Part shown: piece by piece, positions 43,377 through 53,330 of the stretch | Layout of the letters: every line of letters begins with the position of its first letter | Numbering within the stretch: position 1 is the stretch's first letter | Notes under the pieces: generated by a model | What the model was told of the DNA's origin: nothing | What the model saw: the letters and a program-made list of their open reading frames with translations, nothing else | The model's database searches: none | Program-made: the position numbers and the translations under genes | Source of the DNA: Micrasema longulum | Lineage: Eukaryota > Arthropoda > Insecta > Trichoptera > Brachycentridae | NCBI GenBank assembly: GCA_022494885.1 | Contig: JAGVSM010004941.1 | Span: 1-64,000 of the forward strand | Direction: 5' to 3' | Length of the DNA stretch: 64,000 bases

Positions 43377-43735
43377 AAAAATTGAAAAATAGTTTTCAGG
43401 CGTTGCCTAGTATGTGAAATAATTCAGTCAGATGAATCTCTTCACAACAATAAAGGTTTCAGCTCATTAACTTCACTAAAATCGACGAATGGAAGAATTG
43501 AAGAAATATGGATGTTCAAACATAGGCTAAATGGTGAATGTTACACAGTGTGTAAAGTGGCCACATAAACCAGCCAATGACAGGTCATAAGCCCTGTAAA
43601 TGCCTAGACTTCCAAATTTCCTTATTCAAGCTATTCTTTATCCCTGTTGTAATTTGTTAATCTTAATGACTCCCGAGGGGGTGAATTCCAGTCTTTTGTC
43701 TATGAACATTTGGACAAACTCAAATATTGTAAATA
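43377..43735 (+). repeat. Family B repeat, most complete copy (about 360 bp)
   Basis: In order: TTTTCAGGCGTTGCCTAGTA, GGTTTCAGCTCATTAACTTC, TCGACGAATGGAAGAATTGA, AAACATAGGCTAAATGGTGA, GTTACACAGTGTGTAAAGTG, CCAGCCAATGACAGGTCATA, AGCCCTGTAAATGCCTAGAC, TATCCCTGTTGTAATTTGTT and AACTCAAATATTGTAA. There is no tRNA head, no coding frame and no obvious terminal inverted repeats. Ten or so other fragments occur in this window, so it is a real dispersed family of unknown class. Confidence 0.9.
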
Positions 43736-43954
43736 ACGTTATGTTGTAGATAGGTAATATCCCATTAAATAGTTTGAAGTTTACAAACGGTGGGTAGTAA
43801 GCTTTTCAAATCACATAGATTCAGAATCGAATAGTAAGTAACGTTAAAAAACATATTAATATGATGGATTGCTCTGAAATGTTAAGTTTTATAAATTTGC
43901 GTGTGCCACGTAGACCAAAGAGACTTAATAATTTGTTTCATAATTATAATTTAA
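43736..43954. other. Possible old repeat
   Basis: Similar in part to 20990-21080 (CCACGTAGACCAAAGAGACT); class unknown. Confidence 0.35.
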
Positions 43955-44270
43955 ATCATCATCTTTCCAATTTCCGTAATGAGTGGTGCATAGGGCTTTG
44001 CATTTGCAGCGTATTTAGATGATATATTACATGAAGGTATGATTAACATTTTTTTTTTGCACCACAATAGGCCAGGAGGCCTAATTACAGTGGTGAATTA
44101 CATCACAGAGCACCCAGGCTTGAGAAAAATCACATTTTTATTTTTGTGTTCTCACCGGGAATCGAGCCCGGAACCTTCCGTGCGTGAGTCAAGCGTCTTG
44201 ACCACTACAACACGGAGGCCGCCGCTTGATGATGATCAGTCCTACGCTTTAGGTGCCAATCCATCCGGAA
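43955..44270 (-). mobile_element. SINE-2 copy split by a SINE-1
   Basis: The SINE-2 parts are 43955-44047 (GGTGCATAGGGCTTTGCATT; TTACATGAAGGTATGATTAA) and 44226-44270 (GATGATCAGTCCTACGCTTT; AGGTGCCAATCCATCC). They are collinear with the intact copy at 27403. The SINE-1 lies exactly between them. Confidence 0.75.
44049..44224 (-). mobile_element. SINE-1 copy nested in SINE-2
   Basis: Inverted: T-run tail, GCACCACAATAGGCCAGGAG, CCAGGCTTGAGAAAAATCAC, CACCGGGAATCGAGCCCGGA (box B) and CACTACAACACGGAGGCCGC (head with box A). Confidence 0.95.
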
Positions 44271-44783
44271 ACAATGAAACATTGCAAAGAAAATTGAAAC
44301 ATCCAATTGCAAACATTAAAGTCAAAACTACCAAATAAAATTTTGCTTTATATCTAACGTTTGATCTCTGTTTAAAAATGTCAAGAATCTAATATAATTT
44401 CAATGTACCGTACCATCATAGGAAATTGTATCGCGTGGCGATGTAAGCGGGCATCGGAGATATCTATTTAGTACAAAGTGTATACATCCATAGCAATATA
44501 AATACTTATTATATTTATACGTAGACTTCGGCGCATTCCTCGGAATAAGAAATAAGAACATCGCATCACGCAACTATTTCTGTTTTGGGAGAGATACTCG
44601 GAGACGGGACTTAAAGACATAATAAATGGTAGGCAGAAGTTTTTGCTGTGAGGGCTGGATTTTCAAATAGCTTTAGTAATGTGTGCAAAAAAACTCGACC
44701 TTAATTTATTGTTTTTGATAATGAAATGAAGATATTTTATGTCCTGAACTTATTTTAATTAGTATTGTAGATTTATTATATAA
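44271..44783. other. Single-copy stretch with GC-richer block 44400-44640
   Basis: GTATCGCGTGGCGATGTAAG, GACTTCGGCGCATTCCTCGG and GATACTCGGAGACGGGACTT appear unique here. Candidate conserved non-coding sequence. Confidence 0.35.
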
Positions 44784-45023
44784 ATAAAAGACGAGTGATA
44801 CTTCAATCCACAAATTTGGAATATCCAGTCACCGGTTTCACCGATCCTTAAGATAAAAATAACTTTATTTAATTTACTTTCATATAATTTTGAATTCTCT
44901 ATCCTTACCTCTGTTTTGTATAAATACATTGAACTCCTAAATAAAGATAGCAGTCGCGAAAGCGATGAAACCGGTCACTGGATATTCCAAATTTGTGGAT
45001 TAAAGTATCACTCGTCTTTTATT
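44784..45023. mobile_element. Fold-back family C, copy 2 (best preserved)
   Basis: Inverted ends AATAAAAGACGAGTGATACT and AGTATCACTCGTCTTTTATT are perfect over 20 bp. Inner arms (CCACAAATTTGGAATATCCA / TGGATATTCCAAATTTGTGG) and CACCGGTTTCA / TGAAACCGGT follow. The loop is AT-rich. Confidence 0.95.
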
Positions 45024-45129
45024 CATATAATAAATTCCAAACAACTTCTATAAAGAATTTTCACTTACAAACTTAAATGTTTTAGTATTGTAGATTATAT
45101 CTTCAAGCTTTTATTATATTATCAAATGA
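45024..45129. repeat. Trailing repeat after family C
   Basis: GAATTTTCACTTACAAACTT (45056-45075) matches the sequence after the family C copy at 22284. Confidence 0.6.
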
Positions 45130-45400
45130 GTCAACTGCTAGCTATCCCGCCATATTTTCAGGGGGCTGCCTGGAGGTCTTCTGCCTCCGAGGTTTCTTCG
45201 GAAGCCTGTTTTCCAGCATTTTGTTGATTTGTTTGTTCCAGTATCACTTTCGCCGTCCTTCCCACCTCGTGAATATCCGTGTTTTTATACGATCTTGTAG
45301 AGTGTTTCGGTGATTCATTTTAGAGCTTGCTTTTCCGTGGCCCTTGGTTGAGATTTCGTTCTTGCCTCATTTTCGTATGTGGTTATCGTCTTCACAAGAG
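45130..45400 (-). pseudogene. LINE endonuclease/RT-type C-terminal relic
   Basis: Minus strand 45184-45243 reads YWNKQINKMLENRLPKKPRR. It is preceded in broken frames by MNHRNTLQDRIKT and an R-W-E-G-RRK step. This is the order 'xMKxLRxIxGxTLxDRIRxxxIR...WxxxRRxxWNxHIxxMxxxRLxKxxR' of the C-terminal part of endonuclease/RT LINEs, also seen at 14590 and 56310. Stops are frequent. The 3' side (45130-45180) lacks a clear tail. Confidence 0.7.
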
Positions 45401-46691
45401 ACGGTTGCAGTGACACAAACATATCCTTCGAATATATAGAAGGAAAAAAATATATCAAAAGAAGTAGTATCAATGACAAAATTAAAAAAGAAACAAAAAA
45501 AAAAGACTTTTGTAATGAATGGTGAGCATAATGTTACTTAGAGGCACAGATGGGAAGACAAAGTTTTCATTGATGGGTTAATTATTTAAAAGCTAACTAT
45601 AACGTGAGTTTACAAAGAAAACAGGCCAAGTAATTTTTTTGCAATTTTGAGACAAATGTTGGATGACTGACTGTTGTTGACCAGACTTTAATGTTGGATG
45701 TTATCTTTTATAAAAAAAAAACAAATACCCTTATATTTCAAAGTTTTTTTACAAAATTGATAAATTGTATATTGATCAAGTTATTCTATGAACATTTGCT
45801 ACTGGGAATATTGTCAAAATCAAAACATTTCTATGCTTACACAATACATTGCCAATCCTTTATCTTTGTAAAGGAAAATAAATTAAAGATCAAAAGTGTA
45901 CTAAATAGCATAACTATTGGTTTCTGACTATGTAAAAACTTTAATCATGATTTGCAAACAAACAAGAATTCTGACTGAGTCAGTTTTCCTTGTATGCTCA
46001 CGATATACCTTCTACGATTGGTACACTGAATCAACTGGTATATGAAATTAACCACTAACTACACGATCGATAATGTTCTCGTATTTTTGGCATAAATTGA
46101 AAATCCATTCCGCGGGCCTTCTTCGTTTTAGCGTTATCTTTCTAACGGGCTCGAGGAAAAGATAAAGGCGATATCTCACGGCGCAGATTAGGTAGAATGC
46201 TTCACACAACTCCTGTACTCCTGTCACCTCCTCCCGAACAAAAATAGCTGTTGAATATCCGCCTGACGCCTGACGCCTGACGCATGTCTTGTCTGACCGG
46301 AGACCGTCTGCGTCTAAACTGTACTATTCATTCTGAACTTACTCCTCATGGTCATAAACAGGATCATTTGTTAAAGAAAATCATAAACTCTACTTCTGTA
46401 TATCTTCGTTTTCTTTTTCTCTTGTTGGTCTCACATCCACATCCACACCCAGCTGCAGCTCATTTACATTATTTGCTAAATTTAAAATCAAATTGATCGC
46501 TCTTAGGTGCCATTATAAAGATCTAGCATGTAACAGTTTGACTGTTTTCCGCTAGTAAATATTTCAAATCGATCTTGCCGGGAATAATAGACCTCGGGAT
46601 AACTCTCATCTGAATCAAGACAATATAATAAAATAAATATTAAAAAAAGTTCGCTATCGTTAGATTGTGATTGCCATTTTGACGAGTTCTA
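45401..46691. other. Mixed stretch with GC-richer block and short tandem
   Basis: The block 46080-46330 includes a threefold GCCTGAC tandem (46261-46281) and GATAAAGGCGATATCTCACG. No gene is recognised. Open frames here have no domains. Confidence 0.4.
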
Positions 46692-47030
46692 GTTTTTTTT
46701 TTTAATTTGAAAATTTATTTATAAACCCTTACGGATTATTACATTCATTTTACAAAAAATAAAATATAAATATAATTTTTCTTTCATACTCTGTTGTTCA
46801 AAATAATATTTTTTACATCTTTTGAAAAGTTTGTCTGAGTCTTTTGTTTAGTTTGGTCTGGTAGTTTATAGTATAATTTCAGGCCCTGGTTCATTAGTCT
46901 TGATTGTCCTTGTCTTGTTTTAGAAAGTTGTAAGCTTCATCAATGGTTTTTTTTTCTTTTAAAGAAATATCCGCTAAGTCTCTATTTAGAGGCTTGTCAG
47001 CAGGTGGGATAGAGGGATATGGAAGGAATA
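46692..47030 (-). pseudogene. LINE ORF2 extreme C-terminus and 3' UTR
   Basis: Minus strand near 46825-46905 reads GLKLYYKLPDQTKQKTQTN, then a lysine-rich KDVKNIIL. This corresponds to the 'GLKLYNxLPxxIKxxxxxxxFKxxLK' end also visible in the relic at 39970-40880 (GLKLYNELLEEIK). The T-rich run at 46692-46704 is the poly(A) tail of the minus-strand copy. The upstream part (46905-47030) is decayed. Confidence 0.6.
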
Positions 47031-47094
47031 AATAAAAAATATACATCACCCAGACCAATTCAGAAAATCATATTTCTTGGATTTTTTTCTTGCA

Positions 47095-47162
47095 ACTGGC
47101 GTGAATCAAACCCGCAACGCCAGTTTCACAGTTTGCCGTCTAACCAACTGCGCCACGGCCAA
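47095..47162 (-). mobile_element. SINE-4 head
   Basis: Minus strand: GGCCGTGGCGCAGTTGGTTA (box A), GACGGCAAACTGTGAAACTG, GCGGGTTTGATTCACGCC (box B). It resembles a tRNA well at the two boxes, but the acceptor ends do not pair. Confidence 0.8.
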
Positions 47163-47189
47163 TAACGAATTTCGGAAAAAAATACTTAT

Positions 47190-47640
47190 CCGAGCAGAGA
47201 AAGGATGAAAGCCGAGTGAACGCGGTTGAAATGCGATCTCTTCAAAAAATGTGTAGAAAATCAATGTAGAAAAGGGTTACGAACGATGAAATCAGGCCAG
47301 AGTGTAAATCTGAGTCAAGTATAATTGATAAGATTAAGAAAGGGTCTCTGAGATGGTTTGGTCATGTAGAACGAATAGACGACGAAAGAATGGTAAAACA
47401 AGTATATATGGCGAAAATAAACGGTAACGTGAGACGAGGACGACCAAGGATGACGTGGCATAAAATCTTAAGTCTGGCCATGTCAAAAGCAGACAGAACC
47501 GAAGGGCATGTATGACAAGATGTATAAATGTGGAAGAACCTAGGAATGTATGCTAGGATAGACCTGTGTGGCGGTCCATTCTCTCTGCCTACCTCTACGG
47601 GGAAGTGGCGTGATGGTAGTAGTAGTAGTAAGTAGTAGTG
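47190..47640 (+). pseudogene. LINE lineage-1 3' fragment with (GTA)n tail
   Basis: Plus strand: RVNAVEMRSLQKMCRKSM, then a short frameshift region, then IDKIKKGSLRWFGHVERIDD and ERMVKQV, and a GRPRMTWHKI step. These are the same landmarks as 52876-53160. The 3' UTR CTACCTCTACGGGGAAGTGG (47588-47607) and CGTGATGG are shared with 8191 and 53270. The element ends in a GTA-type triplet repeat at 47615-47639. It lacks the palm and starts next to the SINE-4 head. Confidence 0.85.
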
Positions 47641-48874
47641 TTACTTATACATTAATTACAATTACATGATCCTGTTATTGTTCGAACAGTGTGATAAAAT
47701 TAATTAGCCACTTATTGTAAAATAATAAAAACCAACCAAGTATAATGCATATTTCATAAGTTTTTTTCTAGAACGTAAGTCGTTGTATTTTAATAAAATA
47801 ATGTTTTGTAAGTCTTATCAAAATTGTCGCCCGCAGCAACATGTCTCGCATTCGCCTGAATAAATAATTTAATGAAACGCCCCTCCTCGACAGGGCGCGG
47901 GCGCGAGCGCACAGTGGGACATTATGGCAGTTTCTAAACATGTATAATTTAACTATAAAAAAGCACTGCATTTGTACACAAATCACAGCGTATCTCAATC
48001 ACGTGACGTGAAGTCAAGAAAATCAATTTAACGTTTCAGTTTTTAATTCTAGCATTTTGTTATATTACCAAGAACTCGAGTTCTTATTAGTTACGTAAAT
48101 ATATTTTTCGACTATTTTCTAATGGTTGTACATATCTTTTTTTAACTACACGTCATAGTTTTTATTCATAAAAAAACTTATCTGAGTTTTTTCTTTTACA
48201 AAAAAACCATAAAGATCCCGATTAAGCGCCTTTAAGCAATTTGTTATCGGGCGCTTAAACACAAGTTCAATATTTTACTTTAAAAGCTGTAGAAAACAGA
48301 TACTAGAGCGAAAAATGCAAGGTACATAATAATACAATAGTATGCCCTAGAAAAAAAGTATAATGGCAAAATATAATTATGCACACACAGGAAATTAAAA
48401 GTTTAAAAGAAATATAGATTCATAAGCATGACTCTATAATTACCATCTAGGTACAAGTAATTGAAAATAATATTACTCCTCCAGAAGTACACTGTCGAAA
48501 GTCTAAATAAAGCTGTTTTAAGTGGTTAAATGGAGTTTAATAACATTTTTTATTTATCTTACAAGAACACTCACGTATTTTAAAGATTTTTTTGGGTGAA
48601 ATATACCCTGAACATTAGTATTCTTTGAAGTCAATTGAGTAAAATATCGATAAGAATACTTTAGCAATTAGGTTGCTATACGGTTATACTCATATTTTAA
48701 CAGTCAAATGAGCAAATACTACAAAAAAATACTTGGCATTATAATGTCGATATACATTATATTACGACCATCTAGAAATTTAAAAAAAATGTTTGTTATT
48801 GCTCTCCCGCAATTAGTCAATTTAGACATACCACAGTGTACTCCTTGGGGTACGATATATTACGTAGATCGGTG
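47641..48874. other. AT-rich stretch with small features
   Basis: A SINE-2 3' remnant lies at 47955-48060 (AAAGCACTGCATTTGTACAC). An inverted pair TTAAGCGCC / GGGCGCTTAA lies at 48222-48258. A GC-rich patch at 47890-47915 (ACAGGGCGCGGGCGCGAGCG) stands out. No gene. Confidence 0.45.
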
Positions 48875-48960
48875 CTGGAAAAATGGAAATCGAGTTGTGG
48901 TAGAGTTAGGTTTGAACCTCGGACTTTTAATTTATAAGTCCACGGGACCACAACCCAGTT
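48875..48960 (-). mobile_element. SINE-3 fragment
   Basis: Inverted: AAAATGGAAATCGAGTTGTG, GTAGAGTTAGGTTTGAACCT and AAGTCCACGGGACCACAACC. Confidence 0.85.
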
Positions 48961-50044
48961 TGTTACAAAACGATTCACGTCAAACCCTAAAAAAACCAAT
49001 ATAAACAACTAAAACACATACAAAAAGCTTTAATATAAACAACGATTTTAAGTATAAAAATATTTTTGCCCCATAAAAATACGCTCTTGTTTTTAGAAAC
49101 GCAATAATAATATTATAAATATACAACTTTTTATAATAAATAAAAGAAAAAATGCGAACGTATAGACAAGAATAAATGTGTAAAGACCCAATTCGTATCA
49201 AAATTCTAACGAATTGTAGGTTTTATACATAAAATTAAACTTAATTAAACATTTTCTTAAAATTTCAAAAAATTAAAAAAGATTTCATACTTTCAAAAAA
49301 TTGTAGAAAAATTATTAGTCGTATTAGTACTAATTAGTAGAAAAAGGGGAACACTACATTTCCAAAAATTATAAATATTATTCATATTTAGTATTCTTAG
49401 TTGCTTGTTTGTTAACAGAAATACAATTTGATTAAATAAATGTTGTGTATTTATAAAAACTAATTATGTTTACCTTGATTACTAAAATGACACACTGTGG
49501 GAGGGTAAAAACTCAAAAGGAATGTATTTATTATGAATCGTTTCTTGTACCTCTCTTTACCGTTATATTACTGACGTCATATTGCACGATGTGTTCTCTA
49601 ATAACACATCCGGGACAAAGTTGTCTTATTAATGGAGCTTCCGTTTAGAGTGAAATCTCTTGCGAGGAAGTGGGGAACCGAGGGGTACAGTAACTCCCCC
49701 TGGTGTCGTTGCGTTTTAATAACACGATATTATACATATTATTTAAAGCTCTTTTGACGAGAGCGCCACCAAAATAGAACGATAGAGCTTTTCATAAATC
49801 TCAGAAAGTTGATTTGATGCGGATATATGATGCGAATATTATGCAGCTTTTCATTTAAATTCTACTAAAGTACTTGTATATTGAGTAAACATTGTATGAA
49901 ACGAAAAAGCTTGTTGTATAATGAAATAGTGGCTTTAATGATTATTATTTTGTACAAATACTTTTTTTTAATAATGACGCACAAAGCCTCAATTTTCGGG
50001 GGAAAGAGAGGATATAGAAGAAAGTTATGAAAAATACACTACAA
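48961..50044. other. AT-rich stretch, nothing recognised
   Basis: A GC-richer part lies at 49560-49705 (CTGACGTCATATTGCACGAT). A 60-codon frame there has no recognisable domain. Confidence 0.4.
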
Positions 50045-50460
50045 CAGTCAGATCAATGAGAAACTTCAGCCCTACGGGAAATTGGATGCAAAAAATGTTT
50101 TCTTACGCGCGGTAAAAAAATGTATTTAGGTTTCATGAAAATGTACGAAAAAAACAATACAAAATATGAAAATAAAAACAAACTACTTTGAACGGTGTCA
50201 CTAGTTCATGTGAATCAACCAATGATAAGAGTGAGAAAGATTTTCGGTTTACGGTAATACAACGAACCAATCGGCAGAACTGACCGAAAAGAAGCGGAAG
50301 AGAACTTGAGACGTCACACGCGGAGTAATTTCAGAAATACAAAACACACATACGCTGATACATATTAAAAAAAAAACTGAACTTCCTTATTAAGAAATAA
50401 CCGAACCCGGCACGCCAGTTTCACAGTTGGCTTTCTAATCAACTGTGTTACAGCGCCTGT
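50045..50460 (-). mobile_element. SINE-4, most complete copy (about 415 bp)
   Basis: Read on the minus strand: tRNA-like head (CTGTAACACAGTTGATTAGA; GTGCCGGGTTCGGTTATT), TAATAAGGAAGTTCAGTTTT, TGAAATTACTCCGCGTGTGA, GACGTCTCAAGTTCTC, TGCCGATTGGTTCGTTGTAT, TGAACTAGTGACACCGTTCA, TTACCGCGCGTAAGAAAACA and CCCGTAGGGCTGAAGTTTCT. Partial copies lie at 13300, 28310 and 55010. Confidence 0.85.
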
Positions 50461-51416
50461 TACACATATTTTTTTAATTATTTCATTTCTCAAATTAGGT
50501 CATCAGTTAAAAAAATCCACATATGAATTCGTGATAACATTAAATAAATTAAACCTTTTCATAAATAAACAGTATAAAAAAAAACACGATTCATTACACC
50601 ATTGCGTTTTTTTCAATAAAAAACAATAAAGCGTCGTAAAACATATTTTTATTTTTTTGTATATTTTTTTGTCCTCTGTCAAAATCACTAACAACTTAAT
50701 AAAACGTACATGTTATCCATGTATTTTACGTAATTATAATTATGGCTGAAGAAAATTTTCCCTTTTCTTCCTTGATTTCTCCACTTTTCCTATTTTTTTA
50801 TTTACTTTCCCATTGAAGACCAGTATCGATATTAATTGATTCATGCACATATTGCTCGTTCAATATTTGTGTGTATTTTGTATGTTTTGTTTTATTTTAT
50901 TAATTGGTTTGAAAAAAATGCTTGTAGACAATAAGCCCACCAATGTACAAATAATGTGTATAAGAAATTAAATAATAAAAACAAATATTTAAAGCTTCAA
51001 GTACATTTCAGTAATTTAGCGATTGTAATTCAAAACAAGGACAAAATGTTTTACGTAGGTGGCTAAAAATCAACGTGTTTAATTAATTTTTACTAAAACA
51101 CTATCTATATTCATCGTGCATGAAATTTCGGATATATTTGACGAGATTTCGTATTACGATACGCGTCAATATCAAACAACAACGATGCTTCCTCTGAAAG
51201 AAATTTACCGTGGCGGACAAAGAGATGGACGAGTGGATGTCTATTGGGCGAACAACAAATGAACGTAGCTATGCAGAAAGCAGCCAGCTATAGAAAAGTG
51301 AATCTGAGATAATAGAACTTTTGTGAAGAGAGTGAATAATCAAATCTACATAACAGCAGAAGAATGACACCGTACGTTTTTAAAAAAAATTTTTTTTTTT
51401 TTTACTAGTTTTAATG
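50461..51416. other. AT-rich stretch with a retroelement tail
   Basis: Positions 50925-50990 (ATAAGCCCACCAATGTACAA, then AAATAATAAAAACAAA) are the plus-strand 3' end of a retroelement shared with 35880 and 52150. Positions 51140-51300 are slightly GC-richer. No gene. Confidence 0.45.
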
Positions 51417-51943
51417 ATTTTTAAAGTCTGACTGACCATACAACCTAAGATGTGCATTTTGCAGAAAACAGCTAGCCCTAGTCAAACTCTGATGTTTGTT
51501 GTGCCATTATGTATTGAACATCATCATTCCCTTTCTGAACCTAATGGTTCATTGGGCACTTCATCGATCCATCAATTGCTGTGTATCTAGATCATTTTTG
51601 TTACATGCAGATAAGACGATTAGTCGTACACTTTAGGTACCAGTCCAGGGACTCTGAAATATTATAGTGTAAAAACACCCTTTTAAATAAATATTTCATA
51701 TCAAACATGTCGGGAATCGAACCCGAGACCCCTTGCATGTTAGGCAAAAGCCCTGACCATCACGCCACGAGGCCGACCCTCATGTAAATATAAAATAGTA
51801 TGTATTGAAGATATAATTTTATTATATTAGGATAATTGATTCTAATGAATCATTCAATTCATCTGTTAAAGAAATTTTGGCGATTTTTTAAAGTCTGCTG
51901 ACCATACAACTTAAAATATACATTTTGCAGAAAACAGAGAAAT
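51417..51943. repeat. Direct repeats flanking a SINE-2
   Basis: TTTTTAAAGTCTGACTGACC, then CATTTTGCAGAAAACAG (51417-51470), recurs as TTTTTAAAGTCTGCTGACCA, then CATTTTGCAGAAAACAG (51883-51936). The SINE-2 at 51528-51777 lies between the copies. Confidence 0.75.
51528..51777 (-). mobile_element. SINE-2 copy, near full length
   Basis: Inverted: CATTCCCTTTCTGAACCTAA end, GATCATTTTTGTTACATGCA, ACTTTAGGTACCAGTCCAGG, GTCGGGAATCGAACCCGAGA (box B) and ACCATCACGCCACGAGGCCG (head). Confidence 0.95.
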
Positions 51944-52499
51944 TTTATATTGAATGATACGTCATTCAAATTTTGAGTGAATGAGGTGACATTCTGTATT
52001 ATAACATATTTTTTATTTCAGTTATAATACTATGAATTTCTAAAATTTAAATAATTGTGCATTTATCCACTTTAATATATTTAAGAGAACAATATTTCTA
52101 TAGGCATATATCTTCCCACCAGCATCTGATACCATAAGATTTTTCTAGTAGTGTTTTTTACAAATTGAGAAATTTATTAAACTTTTTGTACATGGTGTTA
52201 TTTGTACATTGGCGGGCTTATGCTAAATGGCAATTTCTTCCAACCAACCAATAAAAAAATAGTTTATTATTTATTTTCATAGTTCGAATAATAGAACATA
52301 TTCAATATAAAATAAAAATAAAAAAGCTGAAGATATATGAAAATAGAAATAAACGTATTTGTTTATAAATTACCTTAAATCAAAACTATTACTCAATGTG
52401 CAGTTTTTGTGATCAAAACGGTTTTTTGTATAAAAATGGCCTGGCTGATTTTAGCAGAACCTAGAATTGACCTGATTGACATATAATTGACCTGATAGA
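51944..52499. other. AT-rich stretch with a retroelement tail
   Basis: Positions 52150-52255 (TTTGTACATTGGCGGGCTTA; GCTAAATGGCAATTTCTTCC) are the inverted form of the 35880 tail. A short tandem of AATTGACCTGAT-like words occurs at 52467-52500. Confidence 0.5.
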
Positions 52500-53330
52500 A
52501 TTGCTCATGACGCTTGCTTACTTATGCTAACAACAAAGAGGAACTGCAATTCTTGGTAACAAAGGTCTTCAATGTATGCAAGGGAAGCGATTAGTTGATG
52601 AATGTCGATAAGTCGAATGTGATAATTTTTGAAAAAAATTAAACTATGGCTGAATGTGAAATCACTGTGAATGGGTTATACTAAAACAAGTAGAAGAATG
52701 TGTGTATCTGGGAAGTATTTTTCTTAGGACATAATGACTGAGAAAGATATTGAAAGGAGGGTGAGTGCCGGGAACAGAGCGAACGGTGCACTTAAATCAA
52801 CCTTGGCAAATAAATGTTTATTGAAAGAGGCAAAATTAGCCGTTCACAATGGAACCCTTGTCCCAACCCTGATGTATGGGAGCGAAGTACGGGGACGAAA
52901 GTAGGCTGAATGCTGTTGAAATGCGTTCTCTCAGGCGAATGTGTGGTAAAACTATGTACGATACATGCAAAAATGTTGAGATACGTCCATTATGTAAGGC
53001 TGAGATAAGCACTATCGATAAAATCAAGAAAAGAGCTCTGCGCTGGTTTGGACATGTAGAGCGAATGGACAGCGAAAGAACGGCTGAAAATAGTTACAAT
53101 GCAAATGTTGATGGATGCAGAAATAGAGGGAGACCGAGAAAGACGTGGTATAACCAAATCTAACAAATGCTTGAAGATGGACATCTCAAAAGTCGGAATA
53201 ATCGGCGCGCGTGCAGGAGAAGATGAATGAATATAGAGAAAGTGAGATCTGAATGCAAAGATATAGTGATGTGGCGTTCAATCCTCTCTGCCAACTCTTA
53301 CGGGGAAACGGCGTGATGGTTTGTGTATTT
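52500..53330 (+). pseudogene. LINE lineage-1, longest copy (thumb to 3' end)
   Basis: Plus-strand landmarks in order: NKEELQFLVTKVFNVCKG (about 52530); MNVDKSNVIIFE; VEECVYLGSIFLRT (about 52700); DIERRVSAGNRANGALKSTL and LVPTLMYGSE (52745-52885); RLNAVEMRSLRRMCGKTMYD; IDKIKKRALRWFGHVERMDS (to about 53070); and NRGRPRKTWYNQI, then a stop at 53161. This is the stretch from after the catalytic palm to the C-terminus of an endonuclease/RT LINE. It has at least four frame changes and stops. The 3' UTR with CTTACGGGGAAACGGCGTGA (53298-53317) ends the copy. The palm itself is missing, so it is 5'-truncated. Confidence 0.9.

Noticed and set aside
47101..47162. Functional tRNA gene
   Set aside because: A and B boxes are good, but acceptor and anticodon stems do not pair, and the same head is found joined to a SINE body at 50401.
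47955..48060. Independent new repeat
   Set aside because: AAAGCACTGCATTTGTACAC and the following sequence are a decayed SINE-2 3' end.
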